A DNA stretch of 5,436 nucleotides from JBJXGF01 sp046153015 (lineage in GTDB: Bacteria > Actinomycetota > Acidimicrobiia > Acidimicrobiales > CAIXPF01): positions 1-5,436 of the forward strand of contig JBJXGF010000010.1 in the NCBI GenBank assembly GCA_046153015.1, in the 5' to 3' direction. This document shows, piece by piece, positions 1 to 5,436 of the stretch. Every line of letters starts with the position of its first letter. Position 1 is the stretch's first letter. A program made the position numbers and the translations under genes. Below the pieces are notes generated by a model, which ran no database searches, was not told the DNA's origin, and was given only the letters and a program-made list of their open reading frames with translations.

Positions 1-1203
1 GCCCCGCCGCCGGGAGCCGAAGTACTGCGCCTCGAGCTCGGCGGCGGCCGAGCCGGGCAGGCCCGCCGCCATCTGCGCCAGCCGGCTGAAATCGAGCGCG
101 GCGCGGCCGTGCACCCGGCGCAGCAGACCCCGGGCCTCGACCAGGTCGGGGGGCAGCACCCCCAAGCCGTCGAGCAGACGCCGGAACGCCTCCTCGACGA
201 GGAAGCTGTCGATCCCCCACCGCAGCGGCGAGAGCACGCCCGGCAGCATCTCGGCGATGCCGGTGGTGGTGAGGTCGAGCCCGCGCACGGCCTCGGGCGG
301 GTCGTCGATGTCGTCGGCGGCGCCGGCGAGCGTGGTGATCGGCCGGGCCTGCACCAGCCACAGGGTGCGCCCGTCCCACGCCCACTCCACGTCCTGAGGG
401 GTTCCTTCGGCCGCCTCGACCCGCAGCGCCAGGTCCAGCGCGTCGGCCACCAGGGGCGGCACGGCCGGGTCACCGTCGCGTTCGACCACGAACACGTCGG
501 GCGTCTGCTGGCCCGACACCAGGGATTCGCCCAGACCCTCCACCAGCTCGACCCGGGCGAGGCTCGGGGCGGCGTCGTCGGCGCGGGTCGGGTCGACGGT
601 GAAGGTCACCCCGGCCTGGCGGGCGTCGACCATCCGCATGACCACCGCGGCCATCGCCGCGTCGGCGTCGTCGACGCCCAGCGCGTGCCGGTACGCCACC
701 GGCGCGATGCGCCACAGCGACGCGAACACCAGCCGGACGCAGCGCAGCACCTCGGAGGGGTCGGTCGCGTCCACCCCGAGGAAGGACCGGTACTGCCCGG
801 CGAAGGAGTACTGGCCGAGGTCCTCCACCGTGGCCGAGGACCGCACCGCCAACCGCCCGGCGCCGCCCACGCGGCGGGCCAGCTCGGCGATCTCGTCGCC
901 CAACGCGTCGGGCAGGTCGGCGGCGAGGAAGGCGCCGTCCACCTCCGCGTCGTCGACCGCGTCGCCGGCCGCGATGCGCCCGGTCAGAGCGGCGAGGCCG
1001 GGATCGGACAGCACGGCCCGGTACGCGGCGGTCGTGACCGCACCGCAGGCGGGCACGGGCAGGCCCCGCCGCGCCTGACGTTCCAGCGCCGCGCCCTTGC
1101 CGCCGAGCAGGCCGGCGCCCGCCGCCGCCCCCTCGCCGAGCACCACCGTGAACGGCGCCGACGCCGGCGCCGCCGGCTCAGCCTCGGCCGCCACGAGGTC
1201 CAT
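1..1203 (-). CDS. PEP synthase / rifampicin phosphotransferase-like enzyme, ATP-binding N-terminal part (partial, 3' end outside window)
   Basis: This reading frame is open from an ATG at 1203 to the left edge (401 codons) and encodes a PEP/pyruvate-binding (PPDK_N, ATP-grasp-like) domain. The family uses ATP to make a phospho-histidine intermediate and transfers phosphate to pyruvate or, in Rph enzymes, to a rifamycin. Visible family motifs, in order, are LLGGKGAALE (about residues 32-41), LAVRSSATVEDL with SFAGQ (about 118-136), AGVTFTVDP (about 197-205), GLGESLVSG (about 223-231), and DVEWAWDG followed by LVQARPIT (about 271-290). The ATP-binding domain therefore looks intact. After it comes EMLPGVLSPLRWG (about 318-330), which recalls the E-x-x-PG-x-x-(S/T)PL segment opening the second domain of rifampicin phosphotransferases. 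The C-terminal swivelling phosphohistidine domain, if present, lies outside the window. The ATG is preceded by GGGAGG at a 6-base spacing. The start overlaps the upstream membrane-protein gene by 26 bp, suggesting translational coupling. The substrate is undetermined; PpsA, Rph or an uncharacterised relative are all possible. Confidence 0.9.
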   Translation of the reverse strand, partial: MDLVAAEAEPAAPASAPFTVVLGEGAAAGAGLLGGKGAALERQARRGLPVPACGAVTTAAYRAVLSDPGLAALTGRIAAGDAVDDAEVDGAFLAADLPDALGDEIAELARRVGGAGRLAVRSSATVEDLGQYSFAGQYRSFLGVDATDPSEVLRCVRLVFASLWRIAPVAYRHALGVDDADAAMAAVVMRMVDARQAGVTFTVDPTRADDAAPSLARVELVEGLGESLVSGQQTPDVFVVERDGDPAVPPLVADALDLALRVEAAEGTPQDVEWAWDGRTLWLVQARPITTLAGAADDIDDPPEAVRGLDLTTTGIAEMLPGVLSPLRWGIDSFLVEEAFRRLLDGLGVLPPDLVEARGLLRRVHGRAALDFSRLAQMAAGLPGSAAAELEAQYFGSRRRG

Positions 1204-1507
1204 CGGCCGCCTCCCAGGCGCTCGTCAACCCGGCGCGGTACGCGGCGAGAGCTCGGTCCACCACCTCGGCGGGCCGCTCGCCCCCGTCAGCCGCGTACCG
1301 CTCCACCCAGCGGACGAGGTCGCGCCGCACCGGCACGAACGTTCTCGGCAGCGTGCTCACCCCGGCGAGCACCAGCGTGAGCAGCAGGATCGCGCCGCAC
1401 AACACGGCGAGGTCCCAGACCCGCCCGATGGCGGCGTCGACCCCGCCGACCGCGGCGAGCAGCGCCACGAGCCCGACGAGCACGCGCGACAACGCCGTCG
1501 GGGTCAC
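1178..1507 (-). CDS. Small membrane protein, two transmembrane helices plus ribbon-helix-helix-like cytoplasmic tail (unknown function)
   Basis: This 109-residue protein is not one I recognise as a named family. Residues about 6-22 (VLVGLVALLAAV core) and 32-52 (LAVLCGAILLLTLVLAGV core) are strongly hydrophobic and are probably two membrane helices joined by a short loop. Arg8 before the first and Arg56/61/62 after the second suggest that both ends are cytoplasmic. The tail, about 55-93, reads as a short strand (RTFVPVR), a helix (DLVRWVERYAA), a Gly turn and a second helix (PAEVVDRALAAYRAGL). That order resembles a CopG/Arc ribbon-helix-helix fold, but this is pattern matching only. The start is GTG at 1507, because an in-frame TGA lies three codons upstream. 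No clear Shine-Dalgarno is visible there, and a 13-bp palindrome occupies the position instead. TTG at 1492 or GTG at 1483 are alternative starts. The 3' end overlaps the PEP-utilising gene by 26 bp, so the two are likely co-expressed. Confidence 0.75.
   Translation of the reverse strand: MTPTALSRVLVGLVALLAAVGGVDAAIGRVWDLAVLCGAILLLTLVLAGVSTLPRTFVPVRRDLVRWVERYAADGGERPAEVVDRALAAYRAGLTSAWEAADGPRGGRG
1210..1215 (-). promoter_or_regulatory. Ribosome binding site of the PEP-utilising enzyme
   Basis: On the minus strand GGGAGG lies 6 bases before the ATG at 1203 and fixes that start. The site is inside the last codons of the upstream membrane-protein gene, so ribosomes finishing that gene pass directly over it. 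Confidence 0.75.
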
Positions 1508-1679
1508 GGGCGCTCAGCGCCTTGGCGCGCGGGCGGGCAGGGCGGGGCACACGGCGGCGGGGATGGGGCCATGACCAGGCGAGGATGACCGGCGGGCCGG
1601 GAGCGGTCCAGGGCAACTTCGCCGGCAGGACCGGGCCGAACGGCACCAACCGGGCCGGGGCCGCAGCGCCTGAGCCGGG
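1508..1679. other. Intergenic spacer between CoA-transferase and the membrane-protein gene
   Basis: This 172-bp stretch lies downstream of the CoA-transferase and upstream of the membrane-protein/PEP-enzyme pair. Open frames cross it on both strands, but none shows family resemblance or non-random composition, so I see no gene. It has no hairpin followed by a T-run that I would call a terminator. It may hold the promoter of the downstream pair, but no convincing -10/-35 pair can be read. It does contain a 13-bp palindrome at 1509-1521 and a 9-bp direct repeat (1630-1638 and 1649-1657). The first copy of that repeat is part of a 14-mer shared with the divergent spacer. Confidence 0.6.
1509..1521. 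repeat. 13-bp palindrome abutting the GTG start of the membrane-protein gene
   Basis: GGCGCT, one base, then AGCGCC form a perfect inverted repeat of 6-bp arms. It ends one base upstream of the GTG at 1507, where a ribosome binding site would normally lie. In DNA this GC-rich, such short palindromes are common, so a function is only a possibility. Confidence 0.6.
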
Positions 1680-2846
1680 TCAGGCGAGCACCCCCTTCGC
1701 CCGCAGCGCCGCGACCTCCTCCGCGTCGAGGCCGGCCTCGGCCAGCACGGCGTCGGTGTGCTGGCCGAGCAGCGGCGAGGAGGTGAGCGGGGTGTCGCTC
1801 GCCGAGAGCCGGGCCGGCCAGCCCAGCACCGGCAGCTCGCCCAGCTCGGGGTGGGTGATCCGCTTGACGAACCCCCGCGCCAGCAGGTGCGGGTCCTCGT
1901 GGAGGTCCTTCGTGTCGAGCACGGCGCCGGCGGGCACCCCGGCGGCGGCCAGCTCGTGCATGGCCTCGTACTTGGTGCGCTGCGCCGTCCACGCCGCGAT
2001 CTCGGCGGTGAGCGCCTCGTCGTTGGCCACGAGCGCCGCCCCGGTGAACCGCTCGAGCAGCTCGGGTCGGCCCATCGCCGTGCACACCGCGGGGAACATG
2101 GCGGGCAAGGCCATGAGCTGCACGTAGTCGTTCGGGCCGAAGGGCCGGCAGGCGTAGAGGGCCATCAGCGAGTTGATGCCCGCCCCCAGGCGGGGCACGG
2201 CCTGCGCCCCCCAGTCGCTGAAGGCCAGGCGGGTGCGCATGTAGTACGTCATCGCCTCCTGCATGGAGAGCTCCACCCGCTGGCCCTCGCCGGTGCGCAG
2301 CTTCTGCACGTAGGCGGCGAGGATCGCGGCGGCGAGCTGCATGCCGGTGCCGCAGTCGGCGATGGTGGGCCCCGGCGCGGTGGGCGGCCCGTCGGGTTCG
2401 CCGGTGACCGAGAAGGCGCCGCTCATCGCCTGGGCCACCGCGTCGAAGCACTTGTACGCGGCGTAGGGCCCGTCGGCGCCGAAGCCCTTCACGCTGGCGT
2501 AGATCACGCTCGGATGCACGGCCCGCACGTGCTCGTAGCCGAGCTCGAGCCGTTCGATCACGCCGGGGCCGAAGTTCTCGACGACCACGTCGAAGCTCGG
2601 CGCGAGGCGCAGGAACAGCTCCCGGCCGGCCGGTTCGGCCACGTCGAGCGCCAGGCTGCGCTTGTTGCAGTTCCAGTTGACGAAGTAGCTGTGGCCCACC
2701 ACCGGCGACGACCGGCCGGGGTCGCCGCCGGCGGGCCGCTCGACCTTCACCACGTCGGCGCCCATGAAGGCCAAGGCCTGTGTGGCCGACGGCCCCGCCT
2801 CGTACTGGGTGAGGTCGAGGATCCGCATTCCGTCCAAGGCTGCCAA
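1680..2846 (-). CDS. CaiB/BaiF (family III) CoA-transferase
   Basis: This complete 388-residue protein has the usual length for the family. Family III enzymes move CoA between carboxylic acids (formyl-CoA:oxalate, carnitine and bile-acid CoA transferases) or epimerise 2-methylacyl-CoAs. The opening GMRILDLTQYEAGPSATQALAF, then GADVVKVERPAGGDPGR (29-45), is the standard N-terminal signature. NKRSLALDV (61-69), VVVENFGPGVIERLELGY (88-104) and YASVKGFGADGPYA (116-129) follow. IADCGTGMQLAAAILAA (162-178) carries Asp164, which by position matches the catalytic aspartate forming the acyl-enzyme anhydride. The C-terminal LGQHTDAVLAEAGL (360-373) is the family's closing motif. The protein should be cytosolic and dimeric with interlocked chains. 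The start is TTG at 2846, with GGAGGGG five bases upstream; the ATG at 2828 would lie too far from that site and would cut the first strand. It is divergent from the flavin monooxygenase across 129 bp, which hints at a shared catabolic role. The acyl substrate cannot be inferred. Confidence 0.97.
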   Translation of the reverse strand: MAALDGMRILDLTQYEAGPSATQALAFMGADVVKVERPAGGDPGRSSPVVGHSYFVNWNCNKRSLALDVAEPAGRELFLRLAPSFDVVVENFGPGVIERLELGYEHVRAVHPSVIYASVKGFGADGPYAAYKCFDAVAQAMSGAFSVTGEPDGPPTAPGPTIADCGTGMQLAAAILAAYVQKLRTGEGQRVELSMQEAMTYYMRTRLAFSDWGAQAVPRLGAGINSLMALYACRPFGPNDYVQLMALPAMFPAVCTAMGRPELLERFTGAALVANDEALTAEIAAWTAQRTKYEAMHELAAAGVPAGAVLDTKDLHEDPHLLARGFVKRITHPELGELPVLGWPARLSASDTPLTSSPLLGQHTDAVLAEAGLDAEEVAALRAKGVLA

Positions 2847-2851
2847 CGTGT

Positions 2852-2858
2852 CCCCTCC
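2852..2858 (-). promoter_or_regulatory. Strong ribosome binding site deciding the TTG start of the CoA-transferase
   Basis: On the minus strand GGAGGGG lies 5 bases before the TTG at 2846 and 23 bases before the next in-frame ATG (2828). This favours the rare TTG as the real initiation codon. Confidence 0.8.
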
Positions 2859-2897
2859 AGCGGTGCGAGTGCGACCGGAACCCCTGGGCCCGCACCG

Positions 2898-2941
2898 TAG
2901 CCCCCGCGCCCGGCGCAGGACCGGGCCGGGCGCGGGGGCTA
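2898..2941. repeat. Perfect 17-bp inverted repeat with 10-nt loop in the divergent spacer
   Basis: The arm at 2898-2914 (begins TAGCCCCCGC) is the exact reverse complement of 2925-2941, with a 10-base loop at 2915-2924. As RNA it would make a very stable GC-rich hairpin. No T-run follows on either strand, and both flanking genes point outward, so it sits in a promoter/leader position rather than behind a gene. It could be a repressor operator, a leader hairpin of the monooxygenase mRNA (it ends 34 bases before that ATG), or a barrier stopping antisense read-through. The sequence does not choose between these. Confidence 0.9.
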
Positions 2942-2960
2942 GCCTGCGGGCGCGCTAGGG

Positions 2961-2967
2961 GGAAGGA
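2961..2967 (+). promoter_or_regulatory. Ribosome binding site of the flavin monooxygenase
   Basis: GGAAGGA lies 8 bases before the ATG at 2976, within a purine-rich run, and supports that start. Confidence 0.75.
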
Positions 2968-2975
2968 CGAGGCAC

Positions 2976-4028
2976 ATGCAGGTCGGCTACACCACGCTCG
3001 GCGACCACCTGAAGGATCCCGTCACCGGGGAGTACGTGAGCCAGGCGCAGCGCCACCGGGCGATCGTCGAGGCCTGCGTGCTGGCCGAGCAGGTGGGCTT
3101 CGACAGCGTGAACCTCGGCGAGCACCACTTCTGCGACTACATCCTCTCCGCGCCGCCGGTGGTGCTGGCCGCGGTCGCCGAGCGCACCACGCACATCCGG
3201 CTGTCCACCGCGGTGACCCTCGCCGCCAACAACGACCCGATCCGCCTGGCCGAGGACTACTCGACGCTCGATCTGCTCTCGCACGGCCGGGCCGAGATCG
3301 TGGCCGGCCGCGGGAACCTGTACGAGCACACGTTCGTGGCCTTCGGCCAGGACCCGCGCCAGTCCCGGCAGATCTTCGACGAGCACGTGGAGCTGCTGCT
3401 CGCTGCGCTGCGCGAGTCGCCCGTGCACTGGAAGGGCGGGCGGCGGCCCCCGTTCGAGAACTTCACCACCCAGCCCCGGCCGTTCCAGGCGACGCTGCCG
3501 GTGTGGGTCGGCGGCGGCTTCTCGGTCGACTCGGCCGAGCTCGCCGCCCGCCTCGGGCTGGGCCTGATGCTGCCCTCGATCCTGCACCGCCCCGAGCACT
3601 TCGCGCCGACGGTGGCGCGCTACCGGGAGCGCTACGCCGAGCACGGCCACCCCGCGGAGGGCTGCCGGGTGGGGGTCATCTCCCACACCAACGTGCACCG
3701 GGAGTCCCAGACGGCCCGCCGGCTGATGCAGGCCCGGCTCGGCCATTACTTCGGCTGGGTCGGCGAGCTGCTGGCCATCTCCACGCCCCGCGCCGCCGAG
3801 AAGGGCGGGATGCCGTTCGACTTCGACCGGCTGACGGCGGGGCCGACGATCTGCGGCAGCCCGGCCGAGGTGCTCGACCGGATCGGCCACGTGCACGAGG
3901 TGCTCGGCCACGACACGCACCTGCTCATGTTCGACATGGGCGGCGCCCCGGCGGCAGAGGTGTCGGCGATGGTCGAGCTGGCCGGCGCCGAGGTCCTGCC
4001 CTTCCTGCCCGACCGCACCACCGAGTAG
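2976..4028 (+). CDS. LuxA-like LLM-class flavin-dependent monooxygenase
   Basis: This complete 350-residue protein is close to the length of the bacterial luciferase alpha chain (355). The family folds as a TIM barrel and uses reduced flavin and O2 to oxidise an organic substrate. It resembles LuxA along its length, judged from memory: GFDSVNLGEHHF (41-52) matches the LuxA segment carrying His44-His45 (here His50-His51). NDPIRLAEDYSTLDLLSHGR (86-105) and the following VAGRGNLYE...FVAFGQD match the LuxA core. PVWVGGG (175-181), ICGSPAEVLDRI (292-303) and the ending GAEVLPFL (337-344) also fit. LuxA's reactive Cys106 aligns with Gly111, and the mobile loop region near 265-290 looks shorter than in LuxA. 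FMN use is more likely than F420 because of the EHH motif, but is not proven. No LuxB, reductase or aldehyde-supply gene is in view, so a degradative or biosynthetic monooxygenase is likelier than light production. The gene shares its upstream region with the CoA-transferase. Confidence 0.95.
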   Translation: MQVGYTTLGDHLKDPVTGEYVSQAQRHRAIVEACVLAEQVGFDSVNLGEHHFCDYILSAPPVVLAAVAERTTHIRLSTAVTLAANNDPIRLAEDYSTLDLLSHGRAEIVAGRGNLYEHTFVAFGQDPRQSRQIFDEHVELLLAALRESPVHWKGGRRPPFENFTTQPRPFQATLPVWVGGGFSVDSAELAARLGLGLMLPSILHRPEHFAPTVARYRERYAEHGHPAEGCRVGVISHTNVHRESQTARRLMQARLGHYFGWVGELLAISTPRAAEKGGMPFDFDRLTAGPTICGSPAEVLDRIGHVHEVLGHDTHLLMFDMGGAPAAEVSAMVELAGAEVLPFLPDRTTE

Positions 4029-4032
4029 GCCG

Positions 4033-5436
4033 CTACCGGCAGGCGGCGGCCGCGTCGAGCGCGGCGTCGGGCACCACGCCCACGGCCTCGCTGGTGGGCG
4101 GCGGCGCGGCGGTCGAGCCCGGGCTCGCCGTCGACCCGCCCGACGCGCCCGCGCCGGCATCGATCGGGTCGCGCCCGGTCACCACCACCACCGCCGCGCC
4201 GCCCTTCGGGTCCTCCACCAAGTGCGGCGGGGCCGAGAGATGCCGGGCCACCAGGTCGGCGGCGTCGCGCAGCTCGGGGGCATAGCGGATGACGGTGCGG
4301 CTGCTGCGGGCGCTCTTCGAGTCGCCGACGCCGGCCACCGAGAACCCGGCGGCGCCGAGCTGGTCGGCGAGGCGGCGGGCCTGGCCGGCCACGCCGCTGC
4401 CGTTGAGCACCTGCACCGACACCTGATCGGCCCGCAGCGGCACCGGGGCCTTGGCCGCCTGGGCGCCGCGGAACAGCTCGAGGATCGGCTCCGCGGCGGC
4501 CTTGTCGACCTGCTGCGCCGCCTCCCCGTGGGGGCCCCGGAAGTTCTTGGTGGGCAACGTGTAGGTGGCGATGGCGTCGCCCTCCAGCGACGCGAAGCGC
4601 CGGGCCAGGGCGGTGGAGCGCCGCAGGTCGAGCTGGTCGTCGAACACGATGTTCTTGGTGGCCACGCCCGCGAGGCGGTTGAGGGTGGCGAGGTCGCCGA
4701 GGCCCAGCCCGCTCGCCTTGTCGACCGCTCGGCGCAGGAACAGCTGCTGGCGGCTGATGCGGCCGAGGTCGCCGGTCGGGTCGGCCACCCAGCGGCGGCC
4801 CTCGCGCACCTCGAGGTGGCGGGACCGCACGAAGGCCAGCGCCTGCTCGCCGTCGAGCTGCACGCAGCCCGGCTCGCTGATCGACAGGCCCGTGTACTCG
4901 TCACGCAGGGCCTGGTCGAAGTACACCGCGACCCCGCCGAGGGCGTCGACCACCCCCTTGAAGGCCCGGAAGTCCACCTCCACGTAGTGGTTGATCGGCA
5001 CGCCGAAGCTTTGCTGCACGGTGTCGATCACCCGTTGCGGGCCCCCGGCGAACGAGCCGTTGATGCGCCCCTCCTTGCCCGCGCCGGCGATGGGCACCCA
5101 GAGGTCACGCGGGATCGAGAGCAGGTCGAGGTGCTGGGCCTGGGGGTCCACGCGCAGCACGATCATCGTGTCGGAGCGCTTGCCGCTCACGTCGCCGTTG
5201 ATCAGCGCCCCCGCGTCGGCGTCCTCGGCGTCGACCTCGTCGCGGCTGTCGGAGCCGACGATCAGGTAGTTCTCCGGCTGGCCCGGATCGGAGGCGGCCA
5301 CCGCCACGTCGAGCCGGTCGAACTGGCCGAGCCGCCACGCCGCGTAGCCGGCGATGCCGCCGACCGCGAAAAGCACCACGGCCAGGGCCGCGGCCGCACC
5401 CACCAGCACCTTGCGGCGCCGCCGTTGGCGGCGGTC
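4033..5436 (-). CDS. LytR-CpsA-Psr (LCP) family cell-wall glycopolymer transferase with LytR_C domain (partial, 5' end outside window)
   Basis: The frame is open to the right edge (467 codons plus stop). A GTG at 5409 could start it, but basic codons (RRQRRRRK) continue upstream in frame, as expected for the cytoplasmic head of an LCP protein, so the true start probably lies outside. Counting from that GTG, residues about 2-25 form a single membrane helix. The extracellular LCP domain follows: YLIVGSDSR (48-56), SDTMIVLRVDP (79-89), SIPRDLWVPI (98-107), RINGSFAGGP (115-124), VPINHYVEVDFRAFKGVVDALGGV (start 137), ALAFVRSRH (190-198) and DLGRISRQQ (214-222). The Asp of SDT, the Arg/Asp of PRD and the paired Arg of RSR match residues that bind pyrophosphate/Mg in known LCP enzymes. 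A LytR_C domain follows (VSVQVLNGSGVAGQARRLADQL from 330, to about VVVTGRD at 414), then a 45-residue Ala/Ser/Pro-rich tail ending in AACR. These enzymes transfer lipid-linked polymers onto peptidoglycan. The gene ends 4 bp from the convergent monooxygenase gene. Confidence 0.96.
   Translation of the reverse strand, partial: DRRQRRRRKVLVGAAAALAVVLFAVGGIAGYAAWRLGQFDRLDVAVAASDPGQPENYLIVGSDSRDEVDAEDADAGALINGDVSGKRSDTMIVLRVDPQAQHLDLLSIPRDLWVPIAGAGKEGRINGSFAGGPQRVIDTVQQSFGVPINHYVEVDFRAFKGVVDALGGVAVYFDQALRDEYTGLSISEPGCVQLDGEQALAFVRSRHLEVREGRRWVADPTGDLGRISRQQLFLRRAVDKASGLGLGDLATLNRLAGVATKNIVFDDQLDLRRSTALARRFASLEGDAIATYTLPTKNFRGPHGEAAQQVDKAAAEPILELFRGAQAAKAPVPLRADQVSVQVLNGSGVAGQARRLADQLGAAGFSVAGVGDSKSARSSRTVIRYAPELRDAADLVARHLSAPPHLVEDPKGGAAVVVVTGRDPIDAGAGASGGSTASPGSTAAPPPTSEAVGVVPDAALDAAAACR

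Larger units (their letters stand above)
2847..2975. promoter_or_regulatory. Divergent control region between CoA-transferase and flavin monooxygenase
   Basis: These 129 bp separate two start codons pointing away from each other, so both promoters must lie here or inside the neighbouring coding sequence. Its centre is a perfect inverted repeat (2898-2941), and each gene has its own ribosome binding site at the outer edge. I could not read convincing -35/-10 hexamers; in DNA this GC-rich they are often degenerate. Confidence 0.65.

Noticed and set aside
1..1203. Calling the partial enzyme a rifampicin-resistance gene
   Set aside because: Only the ATP-binding domain and the first part of the next region are visible. 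These are shared with PEP synthases and orphan relatives, so resistance cannot be claimed.
109..1380. Long plus-strand open frame (423 codons) opposite the PEP-utilising enzyme
   Set aside because: It is the antisense shadow of a gene with all expected family motifs. Its own translation is His/Arg/Gly/Pro-rich with no recognisable domain and crosses two real genes.
1287..1649. 120-codon minus-strand frame spanning the 1508-1679 spacer
   Set aside because: Most of it is a shifted reading of the membrane-protein gene. The part in the spacer is Pro/Arg-rich and has no good ribosome binding site.
1504..2895. 463-codon minus-strand frame longer than the CoA-transferase it overlaps
   Set aside because: It is a +1 shadow. 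The 388-residue frame carries every CoA-transferase motif, whereas this one is Arg/Gly/Ala low complexity.
2898..2941. Reading the inverted repeat as a conventional intrinsic terminator
   Set aside because: No gene ends next to it, both neighbours are transcribed away from it, and no T-tract follows on either strand.
4028..4051. GGCCGC/GCGGCC arms as a bidirectional terminator at the convergent junction
   Set aside because: The arms are 6 bp with a 12-nt loop and no T-run. Such matches are expected by chance in DNA this GC-rich.
2955..4160. 401-codon minus-strand frame opposite the monooxygenase
   Set aside because: It is the antisense of a clear LuxA-like gene. It has no domain resemblance and it overlaps the end of the LCP gene.

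Overview
This is a very GC-rich window (by eye around 70% or more) with strongly GC-biased third codon positions. It looks like chromosomal DNA from a high-GC actinobacterium. The cell-wall gene at the right end has a LytR-CpsA-Psr domain followed by a LytR_C domain and an Ala/Ser/Pro-rich tail, which is typical of Actinomycetota. The CaiB/BaiF CoA-transferase and the luciferase-like monooxygenase belong to families that are expanded in mycobacteria, other Actinomycetia and Acidimicrobiia. An acidimicrobial or similar soil/aquatic actinobacterium is a guess; the sequence cannot settle the genus.

Layout. Five protein genes fill almost the whole window, and two of them run off its ends. (1) 1-1203, minus: N-terminal 401 codons of a PEP synthase / rifampicin-phosphotransferase-like enzyme, with its 3' end beyond the left edge. 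(2) 1178-1507, minus: a 109-residue protein with two transmembrane segments and a short tail that resembles a ribbon-helix-helix fold. Its 3' end overlaps the start of gene 1 by 26 bp. (3) 1508-1679: a 172-bp spacer with no convincing gene. (4) 1680-2846, minus: a complete family III (CaiB/BaiF) CoA-transferase starting at TTG. (5) 2847-2975: a divergent spacer holding a perfect 17-bp inverted repeat. (6) 2976-4028, plus: a complete LuxA-like flavin monooxygenase. (7) 4033-5436, minus: a LytR-CpsA-Psr phosphotransferase whose extreme N-terminus lies beyond the right edge. It converges on gene 6 with only 4 bp between the stop codons.

How the parts may work together. The CoA-transferase and the monooxygenase are divergent and share one short control region, so co-regulation in the breakdown or modification of a CoA-activated organic acid is plausible, but the substrate cannot be read from the sequence. 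The small membrane protein and the PEP-utilising enzyme overlap and are probably translationally coupled. The LCP gene is a cell-wall housekeeping gene and is probably unrelated to its neighbours.

No RNA gene, CRISPR array, insertion sequence, integrase or obvious horizontally acquired block was seen. The least ordinary items are the inverted repeat between the divergent genes, the membrane-tethered RHH-like protein coupled to a PEP-utilising enzyme, and a LuxA-type protein with no sign of a lux operon.
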